Source of the DNA: Halobacteriovorax sp. JY17
Lineage (GTDB): Bacteria; Bdellovibrionota; Bacteriovoracia; Bacteriovoracales; Bacteriovoracaceae
Assembly (NCBI RefSeq): GCF_002753895.1
Contig: NZ_NJER01000002.1
Coordinates: 679,990-743,989, forward strand
Length of the DNA stretch: 64,000 nucleotides
Direction: 5' to 3'
Shown here: in pieces, positions 35,569 through 44,320 of the stretch
Position numbering within the stretch: the stretch's first letter is position 1
Layout: the number at the start of each line of letters is the position of its first letter
Notes under the pieces: model-generated
The model's database searches: none
Seen by the model: the letters and a program-made list of their open reading frames with translations, nothing else
What the model was told of the DNA's origin: nothing
Translations under genes and position numbers: made by a program

Positions 35569-35787
35569 ATGAAATCAGTATTACTATCACTATCATTTAT
35601 TTGTTCAATGCTCTTTTCAATGGTCTCATGTCAGAGCCAGGGAACTCGCTCACTTCCAACACATGAAGAAATTAGTAATAAGATTATTTTTAGAAATGAT
35701 GCTCGAATTGAACAAGAACTTTCTCGGATGTTGCAAACAGCAGCAAAAACTCAAGGAGCTAAGTTTGTTCAGGCCCAGTTTAATTAA
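35569..35787 (+). CDS. Small lipoprotein
   Basis: 72 residues. Signal peptide ends FSMVSC (lipobox Cys at about residue 21). The mature part is about 50 residues, with a polar helix (IEQELSRMLQTAAKTQGAKF). No family recognised. AAGGA ribosome site and an upstream extended -10 promoter support expression. Its stop overlaps that of the convergent hemolysin-III gene. Confidence 0.72.
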   Translation: MKSVLLSLSFICSMLFSMVSCQSQGTRSLPTHEEISNKIIFRNDARIEQELSRMLQTAAKTQGAKFVQAQFN

Positions 35788-36422
35788 GCCACTTTAATTG
35801 AGAAGTAGTGAGCAAAGCTACCCGCTAGAACAAAGAGATGCCAAATGGCATGGGTGTAAGGGATTTTCTTTAAGGAATAAAAGATTACTCCTATGGAATA
35901 AAAAGCTCCGCCTATTCCCAACCATTTTATACTTTCACTTGAGAGTGAAGTACTAACCTTTGGCCAAAAGAGAATAACAATCCAACCCATTAAGAGGTAA
36001 GTTGAGGTAGAAATGAGTTTATTACTCTTTTTTACCTTCAGCTTATATATTGTTCCAAGAAGGGCAATTGACCAAACGATAGCTGTTACAAGCGTTCCCG
36101 TTTGTCCCCCCACTTTAATTAACATAAGTGGAGTATAGGAACCTGCAATTAAATAATAAATACAAATATGATCAAATTTCTTAAAAAGCTTTTTCTTATC
36201 TTCGCTCTTTGCCAAATGATAGAGTGAAGAAGAAGTGTAGAGAGCAATAAGAGAAAGTCCGTAGATGAGGTAGCTTATAATCATCGTAGGGTTGTCTGAA
36301 TTCAAGCCTTGAACTAGTAGTGATACTAGTACGTAAATTGAAAGAACTACTCCGAGAATGTGTGTTAGGGAATTAGCAATTTCTTCGTTAGCTGTATAGC
36401 CACTTATATTTCTAGTATTCAT
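35784..36422 (-). CDS. Hemolysin III family (PAQR-like) membrane protein
   Basis: 212 residues with seven hydrophobic helices. Family motifs: NSLTHILGVVLS, SSSLYHL, HICIYYLIAGSYTP and AIWHLFVLAGSFAHY carry the conserved Ser/His/Asp metal site. Members are called HlyIII or YqfA but are distant relatives of adiponectin receptors and probably metal-dependent hydrolases of membrane lipids. No ribosome site of note. Confidence 0.88.
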   Translation of the reverse strand: MNTRNISGYTANEEIANSLTHILGVVLSIYVLVSLLVQGLNSDNPTMIISYLIYGLSLIALYTSSSLYHLAKSEDKKKLFKKFDHICIYYLIAGSYTPLMLIKVGGQTGTLVTAIVWSIALLGTIYKLKVKKSNKLISTSTYLLMGWIVILFWPKVSTSLSSESIKWLGIGGAFYSIGVIFYSLKKIPYTHAIWHLFVLAGSFAHYFSIKVA

Positions 36423-36493
36423 AGAGTTACTATAAACTATTTCTTAAAGATAGGCAGGGGAGAGAGCTGGTATTACATTTATTTTACTTAAAA

Positions 36494-36520
36494 AAAAGGA
36501 GCAATTAAATTGCTCCTTTT
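36494..36520 (-). terminator. Rho-independent terminator of the dksA-like gene
   Basis: AAAAGGAGCAA / TTGCTCCTTTT stem with TTAAA loop; read on the minus strand it is followed by a run of Ts. It lies 25 nt past the stop. Confidence 0.88.
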
Positions 36521-36544
36521 ATGCTTATTCTTTAATTTTAGAAA

Positions 36545-36916
36545 TTACCCAATTCGTCCAAATCTACTTTGCTCACGCTCTTGTTCTTCAGCGTGAGTAA
36601 TACAAAGAGTTGTCCATGGTTGATTTTCAAGTCTTTTACTTCCGATAGGATCATCACAATCTTCACAGAAACCATATGTTCCATCTTCTACACGTTCTAA
36701 AGCGGCTTCAATGGCCCTAAGTTTTCCGAGCTCTCTTTGGCGCATATTGAAAGTAACTTGTTGATTTATTACACTTTGAGCTAGATCAGCCTCATCAGCT
36801 AGATCATCGCTAGAAATTTGTAGGTCTTCAGTAGACTTTAATAGCCCACCATTAAGAATATCCTGACGTTTCTTTAGTAGAATTTGTTTAAAGTGTTCGA
36901 GATTGACCTTTCCCAT
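36545..36916 (-). CDS. DksA/TraR family zinc-finger protein
   Basis: 123 residues. N-terminal coiled-coil hairpin (about residues 5-75), then the zinc finger YGFCEDCDDPIG and RLENQPWTTLCITHAEE. The fourth ligand is His (CITH) rather than the usual Cys. The helix lacks the DxxDxA tip motif of true DksA; it has DDLADEAD instead, so direct ppGpp-dependent RNA polymerase control is uncertain. AGGAGG ribosome site. Transcribed from the promoter at 36983-37011. Confidence 0.85.
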   Translation of the reverse strand: MGKVNLEHFKQILLKKRQDILNGGLLKSTEDLQISSDDLADEADLAQSVINQQVTFNMRQRELGKLRAIEAALERVEDGTYGFCEDCDDPIGSKRLENQPWTTLCITHAEEQEREQSRFGRIG

Positions 36917-36982
36917 ACTATTCCTCCTTGAATACTTGGCAACAACAAATGGTTAATGTTGAGCATGGTTGGCCCACACAAT

Positions 36983-37011
36983 ATTTTAAACATTGCTTGT
37001 ATACAATACAA
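36983..37011 (-). promoter_or_regulatory. Promoter of the dksA-like gene
   Basis: Reading the minus strand: TTGTAT at 37006-37011, 17-bp spacer, TAAAAT at 36983-36988. The palindrome at 36995-37013 overlaps the -35 and spacer. Confidence 0.6.
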
Positions 37012-37013
37012 GC
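36995..37013. promoter_or_regulatory. Operator-like palindrome between dksA-like and flavin reductase genes
   Basis: GCTTGTAT-ACA-ATACAAGC is a perfect 8-bp inverted repeat containing the 10-bp palindrome TTGTATACAA, a shape used by GntR-family regulators. It lies in the shared upstream region of two divergent genes and overlaps the minus-strand -35 box. No GntR gene is in the window. Confidence 0.55.
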
Positions 37014-37085
37014 TAAAAATTATGCAGGGTGAAATAGGAGTTGTATTTAGAATAGGTGATCAAAATACTCGGTAAGGAGGTTTCT

Positions 37086-37562
37086 ATGAATAAGAAAGAA
37101 GCGGCAAAGGCCATAGGTCATATTCCCTCTGGTCTCTTTATTGTGGCCACAAATGATGGAGGACGAAAGGATGGGTATCTAGCAAGTTGGGTACAGCAGG
37201 TAAGCTTTGAGCCTCTTTTAATTTCTATCGCTATTAATAAGGGAAGACCTGGTTACGAAGCGATTATGTCTGGAAAAACTTTTACAGTAAATGTTGTAGG
37301 TGAGCATGAGATGGGTTACTTGAAATATTTCTGGAGCGGCTATGATCCAAGTGATTCACCATTTGATAAAATAGATTGTAGTTTGAGTGAGTCAGGTGGA
37401 GTAATACTAAAAGACGCTAAGTCAGTGCTTGAGTGTCGTTTGAAAAGCACAGTGAATCCAGGCGATCATGAAATTATTATTGCAGAGGTGACGGCGAGTT
37501 ATACATTGAGTGAGGGCGCGCCTATAAAAGTGCACACCCGAACAACTGGGTTAGATTATTAA
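37086..37562 (+). CDS. Flavin reductase-like FMN-binding protein
   Basis: 158 residues from ATG 37086, behind the strong site AAGGAGGT; an upstream in-frame start at 37056 would be an extension without support. The split-barrel FMN fold shows IPSGLFIVAT, GYLASWVQQVSFEPLLISIAI and FTVNVVGEHE. Members reduce flavins with NAD(P)H or serve as flavin donors to oxygenases. Partner enzyme not visible. Divergent from the dksA-like gene, with a palindromic operator between. Confidence 0.85.
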   Translation: MNKKEAAKAIGHIPSGLFIVATNDGGRKDGYLASWVQQVSFEPLLISIAINKGRPGYEAIMSGKTFTVNVVGEHEMGYLKYFWSGYDPSDSPFDKIDCSLSESGGVILKDAKSVLECRLKSTVNPGDHEIIIAEVTASYTLSEGAPIKVHTRTTGLDY

Positions 37563-37576
37563 GGTCGTGGAGGGAT

Positions 37577-38611
37577 CTACTTTTGTTTTAGATCTCTCCA
37601 AGACTTTCCTTGTCTATTCTTTGAATTCTTTTGAAATTCATAGACTGCATTTCTATGCTGCTTATAAGTTTCAGAGAAAATATGAGTTCCATCATTCTTG
37701 CTGACGAAGTAGAGATAGTTGTGTTTCTCTGGATTTAAAACTGCCTTGATAGACTCTATTCCTGGATTTGAAATAGGACCAATAGGGAGGGCAGGTATTT
37801 TATAAGTATTATATTCAGTTCTTTCTAAGAGATGTTTCTTTCTGAGGTTACCGTTGTAGTTTTCCCAGATTCCGTAAATTGTTGTTGGGTCTGACTGAAG
37901 CCTCATTTTCTTCTTGAGTCTATTGGTAAAAACTCCTGCAATTTGTGGTCTCTCAAAGCTTGCACCAGTTTCTTTTTCTACAACTGAAGCGAGAATAATT
38001 ACTGAGTGCTTAGAGAGTTTTGACTTAGAGAAGTCAACTGCTGAGGTCTTATCATTAAATGTATTAACCATTGTTCTAATGACTGTGGACGCTGGAGTAT
38101 TCTTAGCAAAGTGATAAGTCTCTGGGTAGAGGTAACCTTCAACTCGTGAAGCAGGAATACCTAAAGTTGAAACAAAGTCAGGATTCTTAGAAAGTTTAAT
38201 AAAGTCTTCTTTATTTGTGATCTTATCGCTTTCTAAAATGTCTGCAATTTGAAAAAGGTTCTTTCCTTCTGGAATTGTCACAGAAATCGTTTGTCCCTTC
38301 CCCGTTGTGAGTAGGTCAATTACTCCAAGCATATTAATACCGGGCTTAATAATATAATTTCCGGCCTTGAAGCTATTTAAGCGATTGTAGATCTTATTGT
38401 ATCTATAAAATAGTTTAGAACTACTTATGATATCTTCAGTTGCTAGGTGATGATTAATCTTTGAAAAGCCTTCTCCTGGCTTTATTACAAAGGTTTTCTC
38501 TGGCCCATCATACTTCCATACGGCGATAGAATAATAAATCTGCACTGCTACAGCACTACAGGCAAGAAGAGGAACTAAAACTAAAAATATAAATAGGTGT
38601 TTTTTTGTCAT
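37577..38611 (-). CDS. mltG: Endolytic murein transglycosylase MltG
   Basis: 344 residues from ATG 38611 (a GTG at 38620 is also in frame; neither has a good ribosome site). A single N-terminal membrane helix, then a LysM-like domain (FVIKPGEGFSKINHHLA, SFKAGNYIIKPG, VTIPEGKN) and the catalytic YceG domain with Glu in LASVVEKETG and RLQSDPTTIYGI. MltG cleaves nascent glycan strands to set their length. It follows ruvX, as in many genomes. Confidence 0.93.
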   Translation of the reverse strand: MTKKHLFIFLVLVPLLACSAVAVQIYYSIAVWKYDGPEKTFVIKPGEGFSKINHHLATEDIISSSKLFYRYNKIYNRLNSFKAGNYIIKPGINMLGVIDLLTTGKGQTISVTIPEGKNLFQIADILESDKITNKEDFIKLSKNPDFVSTLGIPASRVEGYLYPETYHFAKNTPASTVIRTMVNTFNDKTSAVDFSKSKLSKHSVIILASVVEKETGASFERPQIAGVFTNRLKKKMRLQSDPTTIYGIWENYNGNLRKKHLLERTEYNTYKIPALPIGPISNPGIESIKAVLNPEKHNYLYFVSKNDGTHIFSETYKQHRNAVYEFQKNSKNRQGKSWRDLKQK

Positions 38612-38660
38612 AATATTCACAGGATAAAGGGCAATTGCATTCTCGACAAGTGCAAAGAAT

Positions 38661-39122
38661 TTAATTCCTCATAAAGTCTTCAAGAATTATCGTGGCCGCT
38701 ACTTCGTCAATTCTCTTTGGGTCTATCTTAAAGTTAAATTGAGGAGAGTTCATCATTCTCTCTTCAGCTGCAGTTGAGCTTAGTGTTTCATCTTGTTCAA
38801 AAACTTGGATTTCTTTAAAGCGCTCCATTAGCTTCTCTTTAAAAAGCTTTATTCTAGTAGTCATCTCTGACTCATTACCGTCTAAATAGTAGGGAATTCC
38901 TAGAACGATTACTTCTACAAAGTCTTCCTCTATAATGATGGTTAGCTCATTTAAAAGTTGTTCATCACTTTGATAAATCACTCTTCCCCTTGCTTGCGGA
39001 AAGGGCTCTCTACCAGGACAATAGCAGGCAAGGCCAGTGACTTTGGTTCCGTAATCTATAGAAAGTATATTCAAGCCTTTGAATTTGCTGAAATTTTGAT
39101 AGTTTTCGAATTCATTCTTCAT
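38661..39122 (-). CDS. ruvX: RuvX/YqgF pre-16S rRNA nuclease (RNase H fold)
   Basis: 153 residues. First catalytic Asp in LSIDYGTKVTGLA, second site FEQDETLSSTAAEE, and the last Asp in IDEVAATIILEDF. YqgF proteins process the 5' end of 16S rRNA. The N-terminal 15 residues are an extension not typical of the family. 50 nt upstream of mltG in the same orientation. Confidence 0.9.
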   Translation of the reverse strand: MKNEFENYQNFSKFKGLNILSIDYGTKVTGLACYCPGREPFPQARGRVIYQSDEQLLNELTIIIEEDFVEVIVLGIPYYLDGNESEMTTRIKLFKEKLMERFKEIQVFEQDETLSSTAAEERMMNSPQFNFKIDPKRIDEVAATIILEDFMRN

Positions 39123-39170
39123 AGGACTATTTTCTAACGAAGATTCTGCTCTGTGGCAAGTAATATCACC

Positions 39171-39200
39171 TTGACATATTTACAGGCCATCAAGGATAAT
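39171..39200 (+). promoter_or_regulatory. Promoter of rho
   Basis: TTGACA (39171-39176), 18-bp spacer, GATAAT (39195-39200). It leaves a 5' leader of about 108 nt before the rho start, which could serve autoregulation known for Rho. Confidence 0.65.
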
Positions 39201-39314
39201 GAAGTTACTAAATCAGATATAACTTCCCTCGAAATTTAATACCTAATAAAGCCTCGGGGCGTGTAAACCACAAAATTATAATCCAAAATTAAAAATTATC
39301 AGGAGACAGGATTA

Positions 39315-40562
39315 ATGCACCTTAATGACCTAAGAGAAAAGGAAATTAAAGAACTCATTACGATGGGTGAAACTTTAAAAGTAGAAAATGCTTCGGGAAT
39401 GAAAACTCACGAACTCATCTTCGCTCTTTTAAAAACATCAGCTAAGAACAAAGAAGATATCTTTGGTTCTGGTGTTCTTGAAATCTTACCAGATGGTTTT
39501 GGATTTCTAAGATCTCCTGGATATAACTACCTACCAGGTGCCGATGATATTTACGTATCACCAAGTCAGATTAGAAGATTTGGTCTTAGAAAAGGTGATT
39601 CTTTAGAAGGTCAAATTAGGCCGCCAAAAGATAATGAGAGATACTTTGCTCTTCTGAAAGTTCAGACAATTAACGGTCAAACTCCAGAAGGTCATAAGAA
39701 AACAGTACTCTTTGATAACTTAACTCCTCTTTATCCTGAAAAACAAATCAACCTCGAATCAAAGCCAACTAATTACTCTACAAGAATGATTAATTTATTC
39801 GTACCTCAAGGTTTTGGGCAGAGATGTCTAATCGTAGCACCTCCTAAAGCTGGTAAGACGATGCTTCTTCAAGAGATTGCAAACTCAATTACTGATAATC
39901 ATCCAAAAGCCAAATTAATAGTTCTTCTGATTGATGAAAGACCGGAAGAAGTAACAGATATGAAGAGAAATGTTCAGGCAGAAGTTGTATCATCTACGTT
40001 TGATGAGCCAGCTAACCGTCACGTTCAAGTTGCAGAAATGGTTCTTGAAAAAGCAAAGAGACTTACTGAAGCAGGGGACGATGTTGTTATCCTTCTAGAC
40101 TCAATTACTCGTCTTGCTCGTGCTTATAACACTGTTGTTCCACCATCTGGGAAAATCTTATCTGGTGGTGTTGATTCAAATGCACTACATAGACCGAAGA
40201 GATTCTTTGGTGCCGCTAGAAATATTGAAAATGGTGGATCTCTAACAATTATTGCAACAGCTCTAGTTGATACAGGTTCAAGAATGGATGAGGTTATCTT
40301 TGAGGAATTCAAAGGAACTGGTAACTCTGAAATTCAACTTGATAGAAAGTTACTAGAGAAGAGAATTTTCCCTGCTCTAGATATTAATAAGTCATCAACT
40401 CGTAAAGAAGACCTTCTTATGGATCCTCTCGATCTTCAAAGAACGTATGTTCTAAGAAAAGTTCTTCACCCAATGTCTACGATTGATGCAATGGAGTTTA
40501 TGCTCCAAAGAGTTACAAAGACTAAGACAAATGCTGAGTTCTTAGAATCAATGAACTCTTAA
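39315..40562 (+). CDS. rho: Transcription termination factor Rho
   Basis: 415 residues. RNA-binding N-terminal domain ([28 protein letters not shown]), Walker [14 protein letters not shown], Walker [18 protein letters not shown], and R-loop/Q-loop [20 protein letters not shown]. Ring ATPase that ends unprotected transcripts. Compact, like E. coli Rho (419), without inserted N-terminal domain. Rho is likely important here because many convergent genes lack intrinsic terminators. AGGAGACAGG ribosome site. Confidence 0.98.
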   Translation: MHLNDLREKEIKELITMGETLKVENASGMKTHELIFALLKTSAKNKEDIFGSGVLEILPDGFGFLRSPGYNYLPGADDIYVSPSQIRRFGLRKGDSLEGQIRPPKDNERYFALLKVQTINGQTPEGHKKTVLFDNLTPLYPEKQINLESKPTNYSTRMINLFVPQGFGQRCLIVAPPKAGKTMLLQEIANSITDNHPKAKLIVLLIDERPEEVTDMKRNVQAEVVSSTFDEPANRHVQVAEMVLEKAKRLTEAGDDVVILLDSITRLARAYNTVVPPSGKILSGGVDSNALHRPKRFFGAARNIENGGSLTIIATALVDTGSRMDEVIFEEFKGTGNSEIQLDRKLLEKRIFPALDINKSSTRKEDLLMDPLDLQRTYVLRKVLHPMSTIDAMEFMLQRVTKTKTNAEFLESMNS

Positions 40563-40584
40563 AGAAAAACTTTTTATGAAATGA

Positions 40585-40617
40585 GCGCCCTTCCAATGTG
40601 AAGGGCGTATTTATTTG
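40585..40617 (+). terminator. Rho-independent terminator of rho
   Basis: CGCCCTTC / GAAGGGCG stem with CAATGT loop, then T-rich TATTTATTTG; 24 nt past the stop. Confidence 0.85.
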
Positions 40618-40644
40618 TAGGCCGCAAAATATTAGGAAGTATGT

Positions 40645-41718
40645 ATGTCCATGTTTGATAAGCTTGATGCCGTAGTTGAAAGATTCGAGTCTCTAACTGA
40701 AAAATTAGCTGACCCTACAATTTACGATAGGCAAGATGAGTTTAAGAAAATTTCAAGTGAAAGGTCAAATCTTGAAGAAGTCGTTATCGCCTATAGAGAA
40801 TATCGTCAAATTAAAGAAGATATTGATGAAGCGAAAGACATTTTAAAAAATGAAAAAGATGAAGACATGAAAGAGATGGCCAAGGAAGTTCTTGCAGAGA
40901 ATGAGCCTTTAGTTACTCCAATGGAAGAAAAATTAACAGTTCTTCTTCTTCCTAAAGATCCTCTTGATGATAGAAATGTGATGATGGAAATTAGAGCAGG
41001 AGCTGGTGGTGATGAGGCTTCAATTTTTGTTGGTGACGTGTATAGAATGTACTCAAATTACTTTAGAGATCTTGGTTTTAAGTTAGAGCAAGTTTCTGTA
41101 TCAGAAGGTGATGAGGGGATTAAGGAAATAATTTTCTCTGTTTCTGGTGAGAAAGTGTACTCAAAACTTAAATATGAATCAGGTGTGCACAGAGTTCAAC
41201 GTGTTCCTAAGACAGAGTCTCAAGGAAGGGTTCACACATCTACAATTACAGTTGCTGTTATGCCTGAAACTGATGATGTTGAATTTGAGCTAGACTTAAA
41301 TGACGTGCGTATCGATGTTTACCGCTCGGGTGGAGCTGGTGGACAGTCTGTAAACACGACTGACTCTGCGGTTAGAGTAACTCACATTCCTACAGGAACT
41401 GTTGTTGCTAACCAGGATCAAAAGTCGCAGTTAAAGAATAAGGAAAAAGCTCTAAGAATTTTAAAAAATAGAATCTTCGATAAAATGCTTCAGGAACAAA
41501 ATGCAATTGAAGCTGCGGAGAGAAAAGGGCTTGTCGGAACAGGGGATAGATCTGAGAGGATTAGAACTTATAATTTTCCACAAGGAAGACTGACTGATCA
41601 TAGAATCGGATTAACTCTCTATTCTTTAGATAAAATTATCGAAGGGGATATGGCCCCCGTGACTGATGCTCTAATTGCTCACAATCAAGCAGAGCTGCTA
41701 AAAGGTCAAGAAGAGTAA
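40645..41718 (+). CDS. prfA: Peptide chain release factor 1
   Basis: 357 residues. GGQ peptidyl-release loop in YRSGGAGGQSVNTTDSAVR (near residue 235), and the anticodon-like motif region near residues 180-190. It recognises UAA and UAG. Followed, with one-base overlap, by its methyltransferase prmC. AGGAAG ribosome site at 40632. Confidence 0.97.
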   Translation: MSMFDKLDAVVERFESLTEKLADPTIYDRQDEFKKISSERSNLEEVVIAYREYRQIKEDIDEAKDILKNEKDEDMKEMAKEVLAENEPLVTPMEEKLTVLLLPKDPLDDRNVMMEIRAGAGGDEASIFVGDVYRMYSNYFRDLGFKLEQVSVSEGDEGIKEIIFSVSGEKVYSKLKYESGVHRVQRVPKTESQGRVHTSTITVAVMPETDDVEFELDLNDVRIDVYRSGGAGGQSVNTTDSAVRVTHIPTGTVVANQDQKSQLKNKEKALRILKNRIFDKMLQEQNAIEAAERKGLVGTGDRSERIRTYNFPQGRLTDHRIGLTLYSLDKIIEGDMAPVTDALIAHNQAELLKGQEE

Positions 41719-42617
41719 TGACTCCAATTAACCTGGGTACATATTTAGAGAAGTTCTTCTCTGAGAGAGAGATCAGACTTTCTGAACTCTACCCAGGACT
41801 GTCAATCAATCGCTTAAAAGATGAGCTCAAGCAATATGCTAGACAAAGGAAAGTGAATGTTGATGACCTTTTTTCTCTTAGATATATTCCAAGTAACACT
41901 AATCCGATAACTTACTTCTTTGATAGTTTAATTAAGGGATATCCTCTTGAGTACATTAGAGGTAGGGCCCACTTCTATAAGTCTGAATTTGATGTTTCTG
42001 AAACAGTACTCATTCCTAGAAGTGAAACTGAAATCCTTGTTGAAACTGCAGCTTCATTTCTAAGAGATTGGATGAAGATGTCAGATGAAAGACTTAAGGT
42101 TCTAGATATTGGAACTGGAAGTGGAGCGATTATAATTTCACTTCTTCAAGAGATGCCTCGTCCTCTTGAAGCTTACGCAACAGATATTTCAAAAGATGCG
42201 CTTGAAGTTACGAGACGAAATTATTTCAATTTGCGCTATACTATTCCTAGAGAGTCTTCACTTAGACTTGTTCATACGGATAGAATGAGTGATTTAAGTG
42301 AAGAAAACTTTCATCTCATAGTAAGTAATCCTCCCTATATAAAAAAGAGGGAGGACAGAGACTTCGTTCACAATCAGGTGGATACTTACGAGCCTCATTT
42401 GGCATTGTATCTAGAAGATGATGAATACGATGAATGGTTTAGAACCCTCTTTAAGCAAGTATTACACTCTCTCTATGAAGAGGGGATTTTTATAATGGAA
42501 GGTCACGAAGACCACTTAGAAGAATTGGCAAATGTATGTAGTATGATTGGATTTTCATCTGTGAAAGTTCTTAAAGATTATACAAATAGAAACCGTTTTA
42601 TCTTTGCAAAGAAATAA
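41718..42617 (+). CDS. prmC: Release factor glutamine methyltransferase
   Basis: 299 residues. SAM motif I VLDIGTGSGAIIISLL, catalytic NPPY in IVSNPPYIKKRED, and N-terminal helical domain with PLEYIRGRAHFYKSEF. Methylates Gln of the GGQ motif of RF1/RF2. Start overlaps the prfA stop (TAATG), the widespread prfA-prmC pair. Confidence 0.95.
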   Translation: MTPINLGTYLEKFFSEREIRLSELYPGLSINRLKDELKQYARQRKVNVDDLFSLRYIPSNTNPITYFFDSLIKGYPLEYIRGRAHFYKSEFDVSETVLIPRSETEILVETAASFLRDWMKMSDERLKVLDIGTGSGAIIISLLQEMPRPLEAYATDISKDALEVTRRNYFNLRYTIPRESSLRLVHTDRMSDLSEENFHLIVSNPPYIKKREDRDFVHNQVDTYEPHLALYLEDDEYDEWFRTLFKQVLHSLYEEGIFIMEGHEDHLEELANVCSMIGFSSVKVLKDYTNRNRFIFAKK

Positions 42618-42637
42618 TACTTAAATAGGAAATAGAG

Positions 42638-43894
42638 ATGGACAAAATTATTGTAGATGGACCATGTAAATTAGAGGGAAGTGTTAAAATTTCTAAAGCT
42701 AAGAATGCTTATCTTCCAATCCTCTCGGGAGTTCTTTTAAGTGATAAGAAAATTACTTTAAATGAAATTCCAAATCTTCGAGATATTAATACTATGTTAA
42801 CCCTCTTAGGTAACTTAGGTGTTGGTATCGAAAGAAATGGGGATTCTGTTGTTTTAGATCCTTCAACTCTAAATTCTCATGAGGCAACTTATGATCTTGT
42901 AAAGACAATGAGGGCTTCAATTTTTACTTTAGGACCAATACTTACAAGATTACATAAAGCAAAAGTTTCACTTCCTGGTGGGTGTGCGATTGGAACAAGA
43001 CCTATTGATCTTCACTTATCAAACCTTGAGAAGATGGGAGCGAAGATCACTCTAGAAGGTGGATACGTTTACGCTGAAACTGATGGACCATTGAAAGGGG
43101 CTCACCTTGTTCTGGCTTTTCCATCTGTTGGAGCAACTGAGAACTTGATGATGGCCGCTGTATTTGCAGAAGGAATTACAACTATTGAAAATGCTGCTCT
43201 TGAACCTGAGATTGATGACCTTGCTAACTTCCTGAATGCGATGGGAGCAAAGGTTACTGGAATTGGAACAAAGAAAATTCAAATTGAAGGCGTAAAAGAA
43301 CTTCATGAAGTAAATTACACTGCAATTGGAGACCGTATTGAAGCGGCAACTTATATAATGGCGGCGCTTGCAACAAAGTCTAATGTTAAAGTGACAGATT
43401 TTAATCCAAGTCACCTTGAATTTGTTCTTGATGAGCTTAAGACAATGGGAGCAAAACTAAATATTGGAGATAACTTTGTTGAGGTTCTTCCAAGTGATCT
43501 AAAAGCTTGTAAGGTCGATACAGCTCCATTTCCTGGTTTTCCAACTGACGTACAGGCTCAAATGATGGCACTTGTGACTCAGGTAAAGGGAAGCTCGATT
43601 ATCACTGAGCATATTTTTGAAAATAGATTTATGCATGTTCCTGAGTTAAATAGACTTGGTGCTCATATAGAGCTTAAAGGGAACACTGCCTTTGTTGAAG
43701 GTGAAAGTAAATTAAAGGGCGCACCTGTTATGTGTACTGACCTAAGAGCTTCTGCGGCACTGATTATTGCAGCACTTGCCTCTGAAGGAAAGACTGAGAT
43801 TTCTAGGGTCTATCACTTAGATAGAGGGTACGACAATCTTGCAAGTAAATTACAAGATCTTGGAGCTAAGATCACTAGGTCCGCGGAGTCGTAA
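42638..43894 (+). CDS. murA: UDP-N-acetylglucosamine 1-carboxyvinyltransferase
   Basis: 418 residues. KAKNAYLPILSGVLL holds the Lys-Asn pair; the PEP-reactive Cys is in LPGGCAIGTRPIDLHL (near residue 112), so the enzyme should be sensitive to fosfomycin-type inhibition. It starts peptidoglycan synthesis. One-base overlap with the HIT gene downstream. Length standard. Confidence 0.97.
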   Translation: MDKIIVDGPCKLEGSVKISKAKNAYLPILSGVLLSDKKITLNEIPNLRDINTMLTLLGNLGVGIERNGDSVVLDPSTLNSHEATYDLVKTMRASIFTLGPILTRLHKAKVSLPGGCAIGTRPIDLHLSNLEKMGAKITLEGGYVYAETDGPLKGAHLVLAFPSVGATENLMMAAVFAEGITTIENAALEPEIDDLANFLNAMGAKVTGIGTKKIQIEGVKELHEVNYTAIGDRIEAATYIMAALATKSNVKVTDFNPSHLEFVLDELKTMGAKLNIGDNFVEVLPSDLKACKVDTAPFPGFPTDVQAQMMALVTQVKGSSIITEHIFENRFMHVPELNRLGAHIELKGNTAFVEGESKLKGAPVMCTDLRASAALIIAALASEGKTEISRVYHLDRGYDNLASKLQDLGAKITRSAES

Positions 43895-44238
43895 TGAGTG
43901 ATTGTATCTTTTGTAAAATAGTAAAAGAAGAAATTCCTTCGACCAGAGTTTATGAAGATGAATTTGTTATAGGATTTAGAGATCTAAATCCTCTTGCAAA
44001 AGAACACTTGCTATTTATTCATAGAGATCACTCTAAAGATATAAACGATCTTTCTGATGCTAATCCTGCTCAATTAAGTGATGTCTTTAAAGCGATCTCC
44101 TCTTATTCTAAAAGCTCTGGACTTGCTTCAAGTGGGTTTAGAGTTGTGACAAATTTAGGAAGTGATGGTTGTCAGACTGTATTTCATACACATTTTCACG
44201 TTCTTGGTGGAGAGAAATTAGGTGGCTTTGGTTCATAA
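43894..44238 (+). CDS. hinT: HIT-family nucleotide hydrolase (HinT type)
   Basis: 114 residues. CIFCKIVKEEIPSTRVYED at the start and the histidine triad TVFHTHFHVLGG near the end. HinT hydrolyses purine nucleoside phosphoramidates. Start codon overlaps the murA stop (TAATG). The usual two N-terminal Cys are present. Confidence 0.92.
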   Translation: MSDCIFCKIVKEEIPSTRVYEDEFVIGFRDLNPLAKEHLLFIHRDHSKDINDLSDANPAQLSDVFKAISSYSKSSGLASSGFRVVTNLGSDGCQTVFHTHFHVLGGEKLGGFGS

Positions 44239-44320
44239 GTGAATTAATTTCTCTGACCATCTTTTAAATCAAGTCATTTTGCAGCCCTTCTCTCATATTG
44301 CTCCTAACCAAGGAGCTATT

